Counted from the first letter of the stretch, positions 43,101 to 55,203 are shown. The stretch is 64,000 bases of DNA from Amorphophallus konjac (GCA_022559845.1 CM040128.1:267908698-267972697), one strand, 5' to 3'. Numbers and translations: made by a program. Notes: generated by a model not told the origin, from the letters alone.

Positions 43101-44064
43101 CAACTTGGGAGATGAGGAGGACCCTAGGCCCACCTTCCTCAGTGCCCAACTATCTCCAGAAGAACGGGAGCTGTACATCCAACTGCTGCTAGAATACCGG
43201 GATTGCTTCGCCTGGACTTACAAAGAGATGCCGGGTCTAAGTCCCGCCGTCTCACAACATGAGTTGGCAATCAACCCTGAAGCCGAGCCGGTGAAGCAAC
43301 CGCCGCGGCGTATGAGGCCGGAGCTCATCACCCGAATCTGTGCTGAAGTTGACAAGCTTATTGATGTGGGATTTGTTGAAGAAAATCAGTACACCACATG
43401 GCTGGCGAATATCGTCCCTGTGAAAAAGAAGAATGGACAGATACGGATTTGTGTTGACTTCCGGGATCTAAATAAAGCTTGCCCTAAGGATGACTTTCCG
43501 ATGCCAATAACCGAGGTCATGATCGATGCTACAACCGGCCATGAGGCCCTGTCATTCATGGATGGGTCATCCGGCTACAATCAGATTTGGATTGCGGAGC
43601 ATGACCGGGTCCATACTGCTTTCCGAACTCCTAAAGGCATTTATCATTACAAGAGAATGCCATTCGGACTAAAGAATGCTGGCGCAACCTATCAGCGCGC
43701 AATGACCAAAATCTTTGATGAATTGCTCTACCACAAGGTCGAGTGCTACATAGATGACCTGGTGGTCAAAACCAGAAGAAAAGAAGATCACCTGCAAGAC
43801 CTCCAGATTATTTTCCAGAGGCTGAGGCAGCATGAGCTAAAAATGAATCCTATGAAATGTGCGTTCGGAGTGTCGAGCGGAAAATTCTTGGGCTTCGTCG
43901 TCCGATATCGGGGGATCGAGATAGACCCCGCAAAGATCAAGGCAATTCAGGAGTTATCTCCACCAAGGAACATCTCCGAGCTGAGATCATTACAAGGCCG
44001 CTTGGCTTACATCCGGCGGTTCATTTCAATTTTTCGGGGCGATGCCAGCCGTTTCACAAATTGA
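37111..44064 (+). pseudogene. gag-pol: Gag-protease-RT polyprotein of element A
   Basis: The frame is open from 36,943, but the likely start is the ATG at 37,111, after the PBS. In order: about 650 residues of unknown N-terminal extension; gag core from PPKFDKFNGKGSP (39,085) to about 39,550; a zinc-finger-like CPYHQMLGHSIEDC (39,880); a basic/acidic linker; an aspartic protease with ILVDPGAAVNILPY (41,407), where DPG replaces DTG/DSG; AILGRP-type end ALLGRPWLHENLVVPS (about 41,625); a Thr/Ser/Glu-rich linker; RT with VRI-type IRICVDFRDLNKACPKDDFP (43,442), ALSFMDGSSGYNQI, MPFGLKNAGATYQR and an intact YIDD box (43,747-43,758). The frame is lost by a one-base shift near 44,015-44,045, and the stop at 44,062 follows. 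Protease and RT share one frame, with no Ogre-type intron. Confidence 0.88.
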
Positions 44065-45344
44065 TGATGAAAGATGTTCCCTTTTATTGGGATGAAGATT
44101 GCCAGACAGCCTTTGACAAGCTAAAAGACTATCTGAAGACTCCTCCAGTATTGGGCGCACCGGTGAAAGGACGGCCGTTGATACTGTATATAGCAGCTAC
44201 ACACAACTCTTTGGGGGCAATGCTAGCCCAGAACAATGAAGAAGGGAAAGAGCAAGCCCTCTATTACCTCAGTCGGAGACTGGTCAGAACTGAAGAAAAA
44301 TACACTTATATTGAGAAGATTTGCTTGGCACTAGTCTTCGCAGTTAAGAAACTCCGACACTATATGTTGTCGCATGAAATCAGCTTGGTATCCAAGGAAG
44401 ATCCCCTGAAATATATCATGTCCCAGCCAGCACTCAGAGGCCGTCTGGGCAAATGGGCGGTGATCCTTATGGAGTTTGATATCTCCTACGTCCCGCGCAA
44501 GGCCATTAAAGGTCAAGCTATCGCAGACTTCTTTGCTGCGCATCCGGTACCCGGAAACTGCCCGTGGGAACCAGAACTCCTCGAAGATGAAACTTTGGAA
44601 GCCGCTCAAGTACAGCCTTCCCCGTGGCAGCTATATTTTGATGGCGCTTCTAGAATTGACATCCCTGCCACTGGATCGGTCAGAGTCAGAGCAGGGGCAG
44701 GCATAGTCCTGAAATCCCCAGAAGGAGATGTGGTGCATACATCCTGCTCCATAAATAAACCATGCACCAACAATGAAGCAGAATATGAAGCCCTGATAAT
44801 CGGGTTACAAATTGCTCTGTCCATGGGAATTCAGATGCTGGAAGCATTTGGAGACTCCATGCTAGTTATAAAACAGCTGGAAGGAGAGTTTGAAGTGCGA
44901 AAACAAGAACTCATCCCCTATCACCAGTTGGCAACTTGCCTGATGTCAAGATTTTACTTCATCAGCATCAAGCACATCAAGCGAGGCCAAAATGCTCAGG
45001 CAGACGCCCTCGCTAAGCTGGCTAGTTCGTTGGCAGTCCCGCCAGACATAAGCCTGAATATAACAGTAATCAACCGCCGACAGGTCCCCAGTGTAACAGA
45101 GGATCTGACCGACGAACGGGAGATAGAAGTAGCAGTCATCGAAGGGGTTCAGCAGCCCGACTGGCGAGAGCATCTCCTACGCTGGTTTCAACACCAGCAA
45201 CTTCCAAAAGAAAAGGAACAAAGAATGAAGCTCCTGAGGATCAAGGATTCTTACGAGATGAGAAGCGGGACCTTGTTCCGAATTATGGCAGATGCTCGAA
45301 GGAAAGTCCTACTCCGTTGCTTGTCTTCAGCAGAAGCAGGATAG
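44035..45344 (+). pseudogene. pol: RNase H and archaeal-type RNase H of element A
   Basis: Continues pol in the +1 register after the frameshift; the open frame extends back to 43,857, overlapping RT. First RNase H: YWDEDCQTAFDKLKDYL (44,083), LILYIAATHNSLGAML (44,178), ALYYLSRRLVRTEEKY (44,256). Second RNase H: LYFDGASRIDI (44,632), NNEAEYEALIIGL (44,770), FGDSMLVIKQLEGEF (44,848), and a QADALAKLASSLA tail (44,999). The pair of RNases H is diagnostic for the Tat lineage. A TAG at 45,342-45,344 separates this from integrase in the same frame, most simply a nonsense mutation. Confidence 0.88.
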
Positions 45345-46442
45345 GTGATGCAAGAAGTTCATGCAGGGTCAGCCGGGGCACACCAGGCCGGTCCGAAAAT
45401 GAAAATAGAAATAAAGAAATTGGGTTATTACTGGGCCACTATATTCAATGATTGCTGCAAGTTCGCCAAGGCTTGTCAGAAATGTCAAGAACATGCTACT
45501 GTGGCGAGGAGGCCCCCAGTGCCACTACATCCCACTCTACCAAGTTGGCCGTTTGCTCAGTGGGGCACGGACGTGGTAGGGCCACTTCCAGCATCTTCAT
45601 CAGGGTGTAAATACATCTTAGCAGCTACAGACTATTTCTCCAGATGGGCGGAGGCAGTAGCACTAAGAGATGTGACCGGAGAACTAGTTGCAAGATTCTT
45701 CCGGCAGAATGTAATATTTCGGTTCGGGATCCCCAGCCGAATCATCTCTGACAACGGCAGCCATTTCAGGAACCAGAAGGTTTATCGGCTGGCTGACAAG
45801 TACAAAATTGACTGGAGGACATCGTCCCCCTATAACCCTCAAGCTAATGGACTAGCAGAGGCCTTTAACAAGACCTTGTGCACGCTATTGGCGAAGACTG
45901 TCAAGTCTAACAAAAAGGATTGGGAAGAAAAGATGTACGAAGCACTTTGGGCTTATCGTACTGTCTACAAGACCCCAACCGGCTGTTCACCCTTCTCCCT
46001 TGTCTATGGGTCGGAAGCTGTAGTGCCAATTGAACTTGAAGTTCCTTCATTGCGAGTTGCCATCCAGCACGGATTAGTCAGCGGTGAGCAGACCAACGCA
46101 GAAAGAAGATTGGAAGAGCTCGCTGAGCTCGAAGGAAAACGTCTCCAGGCGCAACAAAACATCCAACTCTACCAAGCTCGCATGGCCCGTGCTTTTGACA
46201 AGTTAGTCAAGGGTCGAGAGTTCAAGAAAGGAGACCTGGTGATGGTCAAAAGAAGAGAAGTGATGGCCTCTAACCCCAAAGGAAAGCTGGTCGAAAATTG
46301 GGTCGGACCGTATATCGTCCGCCGAGTATATGAAGGGGGTGCCTACGTCCTTGTAGACCACAAAGGAGCCGTCCAGTTCTCTCCCCTCAACGGAAAACAC
46401 ATTAAGCTATATCATGCGGCGCAGCCGACACACCCCGAGTGA
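45345..46442 (+). pseudogene. int: Integrase of element A
   Basis: Integrase inserts the cDNA into the genome. It lies in the same frame as RNase H; the open part starts right after the TAG (next ATG at 45,348). HHCC zinc domain: HAGSAGAHQ (45,360) and CQKCQ (45,475). Catalytic DDE: Asp in GTDVVGPLP (45,565), Asp in ISDNGSHF (45,745), Glu in NPQANGLAEAFNK (45,835; the usual NGQ is NGL). A C-terminal GPY/F-type module reads KLVENWVGPYIVRRVYEGGA (46,285). No chromodomain, as expected for Tat. All domains look complete, so this protein would be functional if translated. Confidence 0.88.
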
Positions 46443-47295
46443 TCGGTCGGAACGTACCTTTTCCTTGGTTAGCGGCACTCCGCCCTAACCGAGCTACTTT
46501 TCCTTGGTTAGTGGCACTCCGCCTTAATCGAGCTAACTTTTCCTTGGTTAGCGGCACTCCGCCCTAACCGAGCTACTTTTCCTTGGTTAGTGGCACTCCG
46601 CCTTGATCGAGCTACTTTTCCTTGGTCAGTGGCAATCCGCCCTAACCGAGCTACCCTTTCCTTGGTTAGTGGCACTCCGCCTTAACCGAGCTACCCTTTC
46701 CTTGGTTAGTGGCACTCCGCCTTAATCGAGCTCCCTTTCCTTAGTCAGTGGCACTCCGCCTTGATCGAGCTACTTTTCCTTGGTCAGTGGCACTCCGCCC
46801 TAACCGAGCTACTTTTCCTTGGTTAGTGGCACTCCGCCTTAATCGAGCTACTTTTCCTTGGTCAGTGGCACTCCGCCCTAACCGAGCTAACTTTTCCTTG
46901 GTCAGTGGCACTCCGCCCTAACCGAGCTACCCTTTCCTTGGTTAGTGGCACTCCGCCTTAATCGAGCTACTTTTCCTTGGTCAGTGGCACTCCGCCCTAA
47001 CCGAGCTACCCTTTCCTTGGTTAGTGGCACTCCGCCCTAACCAAGCTACCCTTTCCTTGGTTAGTGGCACTCCGCCTTAATCGAGCTACTTTTCCTTGGT
47101 CAGTGGCACTCCGCCCTAACCGAGCTACCCTTTCCTTGGTCAGTGGCACTCCGCCTTAATCGAGCTACTCCCCTTGGTTAGTGGCATTCCGCCCTAATCA
47201 AACTATTTCTCCTTGGCTAGCGGCTTTCCACCCTAATCAAGCTACTTCTCCTTGGCTAGTGGCATCTCGCCCTGATCAAGTTACCCTCTCTCGGA
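46443..47295. repeat. 39-40 bp tandem array of element A
   Basis: About 21 copies of a unit containing CCTTGGTTAGTGGCACTCCG and then CCYTAAYCGAGCTACTTTT. It starts right after the integrase stop. CGGTTAG/CTAACCG and similar pieces make each unit weakly self-complementary. Confidence 0.9.
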
Positions 47296-47305
47296 TCACA
47301 TTCCA

Positions 47306-48315
47306 AATAAAAAAAAAAGAAAAGAAAAGAGAAAAGAAGGGGTTAAAAATAGAGATACCCCGCCAGACTTGCCCCCACATCGGGACAAGTGCAAAAATGG
47401 CTATAACCCGGCTGTGGCGAAAACCCGAAAGGGCGTCGCAGGCAAAATTTGGTACCCCGCCACGTGAAAACCTGAAAGGGCGCGTGGGCAGAAGCAAGAG
47501 GGGGCTGGCTTCGGCGAAAACCCAAAAGGGCGCTTGAGTCAGTAAAATGGTAATTTCCCAAATGCCTCTCCTATTCTCCACCCAATAAAACTCCGAAAGT
47601 GACAATCATCAAAGTCCCACCGGGAATACTTTAACAAACCCTTTTTGACCCTCGTCATCATCGGCGAGATCGGTCGATCTCTATCCATAACTTGGACCTT
47701 ACGTCCTTATTAATAACCTCATCTTTCCTTCGGTATGTGACCCAGGTCGATGAATAAACCCCTTTTCGACCCTCGTCATCATCGGCGAGACCGGTCGATC
47801 TTTACCCTCAACATTGGACCTTACGTCCCTGTTGACAACCCCATCCTTGTTTCGGCAGCAACATATACCGACGAACAAACCCTCTTCGACTCTCGCCATC
47901 ATCTGCGAGATCGGTCAACCTCTGCTCTTGAACTTGGATCCTACATCCTTGTTAATAAACCACTTCCTCGCTTCGACATTTAACCAGTGTCGACGAAATA
48001 AACCTAAGACCCACCCTTGTCCTCATCAACAAGGACGGTCGGCGTTCCCGCGATCCAGTTCTTCTGGATCTCGAATTAAAAAAAAAAAAGAAAAGAAATT
48101 GGGGTTAAAAATAGAGATACCCCGCCAGACTTGCTCCTATATCAGGTCAAGTGCAAAAATGGCTATAACCCGGCTGTGGCAAAAACCCGAAAGGGCGTCG
48201 CAGGCAAAATTGGGTACCCCGCCACGTGAAAACCCGAAAGGGCGCGTGGGCAAAAGCAAGAGGGGGCTGGTCTCGGTGAAAACCCGAAAGGGCGCTTAGG
48301 CCGGTAATGTGAATA
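47306..48315. repeat. Duplicated ~225-bp segments and 121-bp repeats of element A
   Basis: A segment with GGGGTTAAAAATAGAGATAC at 47,339-47,540 recurs at 48,103-48,300 at about 90% identity by eye. Each copy carries three or four AAAACCCGAAAGGGCG motifs. Between the copies (47,635-48,010) are three units of about 121 bp with GACCCTCGTCATCATCGGCG. Confidence 0.75.
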
Positions 48316-48419
48316 AAAAGAAAAAAGAATGATGAATAGTGATGAACCATCCTCCATCCGGAAGGCCATTCACAAGGTCAGGGCGAGGGTCTTCATCCGA
48401 TATCCCACTTACACACATC

Positions 48420-49090
48420 CGTCTACCTTTTCGACCCTTGTCATCATCGGCAAGATCGGTCGCTACCTATAACGGTTTTTGTCATCATCGGCAAGACCGT
48501 CTACCCTTTTCGACCCTTGTCACCATCGGCAAGATCGGTCGCTACCCTTCCGGTTTTTGTCATCATCGGCAAGACCGTCTACCTTTTCGACCCTTGTCAC
48601 CATCGGCAAGATCGGTCGCTACCCTTCCGGTTTTTGTCATCATCGGCAAGACCGTCTACCTTTTCGACCCTTGTCACCATCGGCAAGATCGGTCGCTACC
48701 TATAACGGTTTTTGTCATCATCGGCAAGACCGTCTACCCTTTTCGACCCTCGTCATCACCGGCAAGATCGGTCGCTACCTATAACGGTTTTTGTCATCAT
48801 CGGCAAGACCGTCTACCCCTTTCGACCCTTGTCATCATCGGCAAGATCGGTCGCTGCCTATAACGGTTTTTGTCATCATCGGCAAGACCGTCTACCCTTT
48901 TCGACCCTTGTCATCATCGGCAAGATCGGTCGCTACCTATCCGGTTCTTGTCACCATCGGCAAGACCATCTACCCTTTTCGACCCTTGTCATCATCGGCA
49001 AGATCGGTCGCTACCCTTCTGGTTTTTGTCATCATCGGCAAGACCATCTACCCTTTTCGACCCTTGCCACCATCGGCAAGATCGGTCGCT
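48420..49090. repeat. ~78-bp tandem array of element A
   Basis: Eight to nine copies of a dimeric unit. Both halves contain TTGTCATCATCGGCAAGA; one continues CCGTCTACC, the other TCGGTCGCTACC. The related sequence GTCATCATCGGCGAGA occurs in the 121-bp repeats to the left, so the array probably grew from them. Confidence 0.9.
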
Positions 49091-49411
49091 TTCCCCCCAA
49101 ACTTGGCAAAGGCCCTGTCCCAGGAACGGCTACACCGCGGTGGAGCGAACACCTCATCCCTTCCCTGAAGGCGTGAGCGCTCTCCTGCGTTATTGGCACT
49201 CGTTCCCGGGTTCAGGTGATTAGCCGAAAGAAAGAAAAGACGAAAAGAAGTCGTGGTCAAGACTACGAAAAGAAATGCTTCCATTTAATAAAAGTGGAGA
49301 ATACATTCTTTTGCCCAGGGCATCCCCCAGGGTACATAAACTCCAAAGACAAAAAAAAAAGGAACAGAGCTTCCAAAAGGAAAGGAAACAAAAAGCAAAG
49401 GGAAACCAAGA

Positions 49412-52400
49412 CTACGGCAGAGGACGCCGGAAGATGTCCCCTAGTTCCAAAAGGCCCAGCGAGGGGTACTGGGTCAATTCCTCCAGACGAGTCTCGGTGG
49501 CTGTCAGCTGCAATAACCTCTCGTTGAGTGAAGTAAGTCGTCCTTCAGCCAGGTCGGCCTCCTCTGTCGTCTGGACTTCTAGGCGCTCGCCTTCCTGCAG
49601 CTCGGCCTCGGCCTTAGCTAGTTCCGCACGCAATTCATCTATCCGTGCCCTGAGGAGCAGCTGACGTTCCGAGATATTCTCAGCGGCGTCCCTCAGCTGT
49701 CCCACCGTCACCTTCAGTGAACTGACGGCAGTGCGGCAATCTGCCCTCTCCAACTTCACAGCAGCGAGCTGATCGGAAACCTCCCGATTCAGGAAATCCC
49801 GCCTGTTGGCGTGCTTCAGCAACATCACAACCCGTGGGGTCCAATCATCCATGGGGCAACCAAATGCCAGTAGCGGCCGGGAGAGGTGGTCCACCAAGCT
49901 TCTCAGCTGCGCATAAGTCAAGTCTGGAGAAGCTGACATGGCCCGCTGGAGATTATCCAGACATTGCCATACCATGTCTCCAGAAAATTGTAAGCCCAAT
50001 GGCAAAGTCTCGGGGAGCCGAAAGTCTACCCTGCTGTCCACCTCAGCCCAGATGTCGTCGGCACCCCGAGGGACGTCGACGGCATAGTCTGCACGGCACC
50101 CACTCCCGGTCCGACCACTGCAGCCATATCAACTGGAGGGATCTCCATAATAACAACTTCTTTGCCCGCCCTTTGGGGTGAATCTGCAATAGTCGTGTCG
50201 GCAACAGAAGGCACATGCTCCTCTTGAGTAGTTTCGCCAGCCGCCAAGGGAAGAGACCCCTCTATAATGGACAAGGCCTGAGTAACATCGGCCTCGTCCG
50301 CAATAATTTCTCCGACCTCTACGTCTGAAAGACCACTAGGCAACGACAACGATTCTGCACCAGTTGCCAAGGCTTGAACCCCTGCAACCTCAGTCGGAGC
50401 GCTAACTTCGGCAGCCACGCCGGACTCCTCTGATACCGCTGCAGTAGCGTAGGTCCGTGGAAGCTGCAGGGCAATAGGCCGCACAATAGGCGGAAATGCT
50501 GGCTGGCTCATATCCACGCCAGGAAGAGGCATACGGATCATTATAGCTGGCGGTACCACCTCAGCCTGCAGTACATATACAAATATCAGCCAGCTGGCTT
50601 GGAAATGAAAAGAAACGTTGCAGGCGGGAATCAAAAGGTTTCCTACCTCGACCGGCACTATGTTCAGGCCTCCCAGAGTTGCCTCTGAAGATACTGGCCC
50701 TTCTCCTGCAATCGGGTATGATAGCCCATGCTCGGCTACCAATAGCCTCGGAGGGCTAAATGTTGAGAAGTCGCTCTCGTAAGCTGAAGAAGCCCCGGCA
50801 TCCTCAGCCTCGGTTTCCGCCATCGGGAACCCCTCATCATCGCCGGAGCCGCCGCCATAATCAACTTGTTCGGAGGAAGAGGAGTCTTCTGCTTGCTCTC
50901 GAACCTCTGATACCAGAGCGGGAACCAGGCTGCTAGGAGGATGCCCTCTAGCCTGAACCTCCTCAGGGGTCTCCGCCTCGGGGACATCCGTTGGCGGAAT
51001 ATCTAAGGGTTGGTCCCTCGGAAGCCCTTGCTCGCCGACGACAATCCCTACTGCGGCACCCACCTCGAGAAGTAGCGTGGGTCGAACATCGACTGAAGTC
51101 AAAAGATAGCAAACAGTCAGGCCTTGACTGAAGACAGAATATGCCAACAAGCCCTGCAGGCGAACTACAAATTACCTTCTACTTCTCGATGGGGCGTCGG
51201 CGAAGGCAAGTCGCGCTCAATAGGGAGCGAGGGGGCCTCTTCCTCTCTCCTCAGTAGCAGCACCAGCAGCTATTGAAAAGAAGAATGATCAGCCACATTG
51301 GTGAAAATAAACAAACAAGCCAAGCAAGAATAAGAAATCACCTTCGCCCTCGGACCCTTGCGTCCGGGCGGCCTCAAATTCAGAGAAAGATGGAACCCGA
51401 GGAAGCGGAGTGGCGGACTCCTCTTCAGCAACCTTCCTCCGACGTGCTCTAGTAGCACGGGACTCTGCTCTCTTGGCCTTCTTGGCCCTACCAATAGCCT
51501 CCCTGACCTGGGATCTGGTTCGTTTTCGTGAGTCCCCAGGGGGTAATGGCGTTGTAGTCGGAGCTGGCTCCGGAATATTAAAATACGAAGGCTTCTGCGC
51601 CTTCGATATCAACTCCCTGCAATGCCGGGTCCCCTCCACTGAGAGACGAGCTGCAGAAAGCATATAAGTCAGAAGATGCACACTGACTGCAGAGAAAATA
51701 GCCCCATGGCTGAAGAAGAAAACAAACATTACCTGGCAGCCCCGTATATCGAGGACTAAGCGGCCAGTAAAGCAATACTGGCGCCTTGTCCCGGGAATCC
51801 GCTTCATGGATCAGCCAGCACACGTCCCCAATTGTTTCACTCTTATCCGCTAGTTGAGCCAAGTCTTCATGGCCACAGGATGATAAGTGATGATATAGAC
51901 TCAAGTAGTCGAACCCCCAGCCGTCGACATACTTGAAAGATATCAGTAACTGATGGCTCCAGATGGCTTCTAACGGACCAGAAACTGAAAGCCCATGAGA
52001 ATGAAGCAGGGCGAATATCCAGGGGGTGTTGGCATACAAGTCAGCCCGCCTGTCTTCCCTCCTAATGAAGGTCCGATAAGGATGAAATCTGTCAATCTCC
52101 GGGCGCCAGCTCGCCACAGTAGGAAGAGGTTCTTCCACTGGAAGGGGAATTGTCTGAAGAGCAACCCGGTCACTGCTGACCCGACACAATCCCCAGAGGG
52201 TCTTCACATAGTCATCCTTCCTGATTTCAGGCATCTTCGGGTCGGACTTGGATGACTTGCCCTTCACAACTTTCCTGGCCTCTATATATGCCGTCACCTC
52301 GGCATTGGACCAGGACTTCAGCTTCTTCAGATATGCGGGATCAATGTCCAGAATGGGCTCCCGCTGGGAATCTAGAAAGCGGCGTTCAGCAACGTGCCAG

Positions 52401-54490
52401 CAGTCTTTCCGGGAATTCCGATAAAAACCTGTTCGTGCATTCCACCACTTGATGAAGTCTGGAGTCACTCGGGGAAGACGAGCCGGGGTTGGCACCCTGA
52501 ATGATACATCCTCCCGGCGATGAAAGTAATCCCACCATGTGCGGGCTTCCTCTGTAGTCGTCTGACCGGCCCGGTGCCTGTTTGGAAGATTGAACTGGGC
52601 CGCAGAAGAGGGAATTTGTTGGTCATACCCAAAATTCCGACTGAAGCGGAAAGGATAATACGGCTCCAGCCACAACAAGCCGCTCTTTCTAAAAAAAAGA
52701 ACACTCGGGCGGATAGACAACGCCCAATCAACCAGTTCCGGTTCCAGGATGGGCCTTGTGCTCTTGCGCCCAGTCAACTCGTGAATGAACTCCTCTGTCT
52801 CAAACAATCGGCACTGCCGCATCCTGTTTACCAGAGGACTAGAGCTGGCAGCCAAGCTCCAGAAATGAAGAACTCCCGGGGAATCTACTGGAACTGTAGT
52901 CAACTTCCCCCTGATGGCAAAAAGCTGATCCGCCAGTGAGGATGCTTCAGCACTGGCAAATTCAATCATCCGCGGCAGCGGGCGATCTGACTGCATTGAC
53001 CGGGGAGCCGCTTCCGGGAATAGGGTACAGACCCAAGCATTAAAGAAGTGGAGGGGACCAACTATCCTCGAATTCCGGGGAATACGTGATTTGTGCAAAT
53101 CCCCCAACATTTTGTATATGAGGCATAAAGCCACGGGGCACAGGGACAGCTTCGTCCCCCAAGCCATCAAACAGGCGGGGTAAATCGCCTCCGGCCTAAT
53201 CACCGTCTCGTCCCCTTGGGGAAGGGCGAATGAACAAAGCCAATATGTTAAATACGCAGCACAATGCGTGACTGCGTCGACTCCTGTGGGGTTCGGGCCG
53301 GCCTGCCTCTCTCTCCCTGCGACAGCTGGATACGTTGCTTGGCGCCGGGCCCTCTTCTTCCGCGCCACTGCTGTCGGAACTACCGTGGGAAAGTCTTCAT
53401 ATTGCTGCTCCCCACCAAAGAAATACTGAAGCCATGTGCCCATCCGCACGCGTCTCTTCTCACCCGGCTTTCGCGCCTCCCGCGAGTCCAGCGTCAGGCG
53501 CAGCAAGGTGCGGTACGCCTTCATCAGATAACGATAGGCGAAGCCCGTAAAATATCTACCTTCGCCGTTCGTCTGATCCTTTAGCCAGTCTGGGAAGCAA
53601 ACTTCTTCATACGGCTCTCCGTCTATCGGTAGGCCGCTCAGCTGAGAGAGGCTCCATAAATCCAATGAAGTCTCACCTTCCGCTGTGTAGAAGGTGTTGT
53701 ACTCTGGGCAGAAGACTTCGATCATCCCACAACATAGACCTCGGGAGATCGGATATCTATACCGCGAAGCATATATGCTTTCGTAGACCCCGGCATGTAC
53801 CAGAATGGGAGCATACTGTCGCAGCACAAAATCTGTGAATTCAACTGCTCCTGGTCTGAACGCATGAGCATCGGTGGCTTTGAGCTCACCAAACCACCCC
53901 ACTGAAATCTGATGCTTGAATCGGACCGCCAAGCAGTCCAAAAGAAAAGGTTCGTCCCGGTATCCCCAATGCAGCGGGCCGAGGAATAAACCATATACAG
54001 GCTTCTCCCTGTCAACACGGCCAGCAGTTTCGTTCCAGGGAGCTGGTGTGTACTGTGGTGCTCTCGTCAGCATCCCGGCCTCCGGAGACAGTTCCTGCAC
54101 CCCTAGCACTGCTCCCCACTTCCTGGGCTCACCCGGGATGTACATGGGCGTACCGCAGATGACAGATTCGGCCAAGCTGTCTCGCTCCGCCAGCAGGGCC
54201 CCTTCAGCTCGGCGAACCAGGATGAAGTCACGCTTCCCACGAAGGTTGAAGCGCTCGAGAAAGGCCATCAGATGTTTATCTTTGGGATGATCCCGTCGGA
54301 TGTCGTCCCTTCGATCATACTTAAACTGGTTGCCGTCTAGAATGAACAAGCGACTGGTGTCAACTGTGTCGGTCTCTGAGTCCGAAGATTCGGCCACTAC
54401 AGCTATATGTCTCAGCCCCCGCTCAAGGGAATGGACGTTCCCCCAGGTCACAGCAACCCGGGATGCGGAAGAAGAAGATCCAGATGCCAT
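49412..54490 (-). CDS. Antisense spliced plant-mobile-domain (PMD) gene in element A
   Basis: Antisense extra ORFs between pol and the 3' LTR are known in Tat elements; function unknown. Exon 1 (54,490-51,733, about 919 codons) starts MASGSSSSASRVAV and carries a PMD/aminotransferase-like region: FTDFVLRQYAPILVHAGVYE, then MIEVFCPEYNTFY and LWSLSQLSGLPIDGEPYEEV (about residues 225-300). Inferred introns have GT-AG ends and keep frame: exon 2 51,650-51,342 (basic, KRTRSQVREAIGRAKKAKRA), exon 3 about 51,244/51,269-51,176, exon 4 51,092-50,647, exon 5 from 50,565. The last segment (from about 50,070 to 49,412) is in another frame and codes a coiled-coil-rich C-terminus (SERQLLLRARIDELRAELAK). 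The exon 5 to 6 join needs a small intron or is a one-base shift. Exon 1 is free of stops, arguing for recent selection. PMD proteins in plants act in gene silencing and meristem maintenance. Confidence 0.75.
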
Positions 54491-54888
54491 ACTATCTACA
54501 AACCAACAAACAAAGGTCAGAAATCAGTTGATCAAAACGACATTTCTGACAAAATTTCGGCAGCACCTCCTCAGCTCGAGGGATTGCCAAAGAAGAAACG
54601 GAAGCCGTCCACAGAGGGAGCAGCCCCTAAAAGCAGCCATAGGCATTAAGCCAAGGCCAAATGGGACACCCGAGGGATCTAGCTCCGAGGACAAGTCCTA
54701 CAAAGAGCCTCCCGGGGCCCGAAGAATGGGTTCAAAACCCGAAGCAATAAACCACTCAACTCACCTACTCACAGGCGAAAATCGCCCGAGCTCAGAGCTC
54801 ACTCGGCGCCGCGGGAGGGAGAGAATGGAAGAGAGAGAGAAAATTTCGTCAAATGAAGGACTGTGAAGAAAAAAGGAAGAAGAAATGG

Positions 54889-54896
54889 ACTTATAG
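54889..54896 (-). promoter_or_regulatory. Candidate TATA box of the antisense gene
   Basis: The minus strand reads CTATAAGT about 400 bp upstream of the antisense start codon. The CGCGCC palindrome array lies directly upstream of it. Confidence 0.45.
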
Positions 54897-54912
54897 GGGG
54901 GGCTCCACGGTC

Positions 54913-55055
54913 GTTAAAACGGCGCGCCTCGGGGCGCGCCGTTTTAACTGTTTGGCGCGCCGTTTTAAGGAATTCTGGCGCGCCGTTTTAACCCTTTAAG
55001 GCCGCGCCGTTTTAATAAGCTCATTTGCGCGCCGTTTTAACGGCCGCGCCGTTTC
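54913..55055. repeat. GGCGCGCCGTTTTAA palindrome array (internal, near antisense promoter)
   Basis: Seven to eight units of GGCGCGCCGTTTTAA or CCGCGCCGTTTTAA. The first two are head to head and form a perfect 16-bp-arm inverted repeat with a 4-base centre (GTTAAAACGGCGCGCC at 54,913-54,928 and its complement at 54,933-54,948). Confidence 0.8.
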
Positions 55056-55192
55056 AACACGGCCGAACAAGTTTCCCGCCTCGTCCGACGGGCATCCGGA
55101 GCCAGAATTGAGTGCCGTTCGAGCTCTCGTCATCACACGAAGCTCATCCGTAGGCACTGCTGCACTCCTGCCTCGTTTGCACCACCCACGTC

Positions 55193-55203
55193 TGGGGGGC
55201 ATT
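55193..55203 (+). promoter_or_regulatory. Polypurine tract of element A
   Basis: TGGGGGGCATT directly before the 3' LTR start TGTTGGGACTC, the same tract as in element G. Confidence 0.7.

Noticed and set aside
48339..49223. Regular direct repeats with similar spacing, reminiscent of a CRISPR array
   Set aside because: The spacers are also repeats, the unit is a 78-bp dimer, no cas genes exist and the context is a plant retrotransposon.
49834..50181. Plus-strand frames opposite the antisense gene
   Set aside because: Shadows of the minus-strand coding exons; coding motifs and splice sites fit the minus strand.
52000..54490. A host PMD gene rather than an element-borne one
   Set aside because: It lies between the pol and 3' LTR of A in the antisense orientation known for Tat elements, with the element's PPT and LTR directly beyond it.
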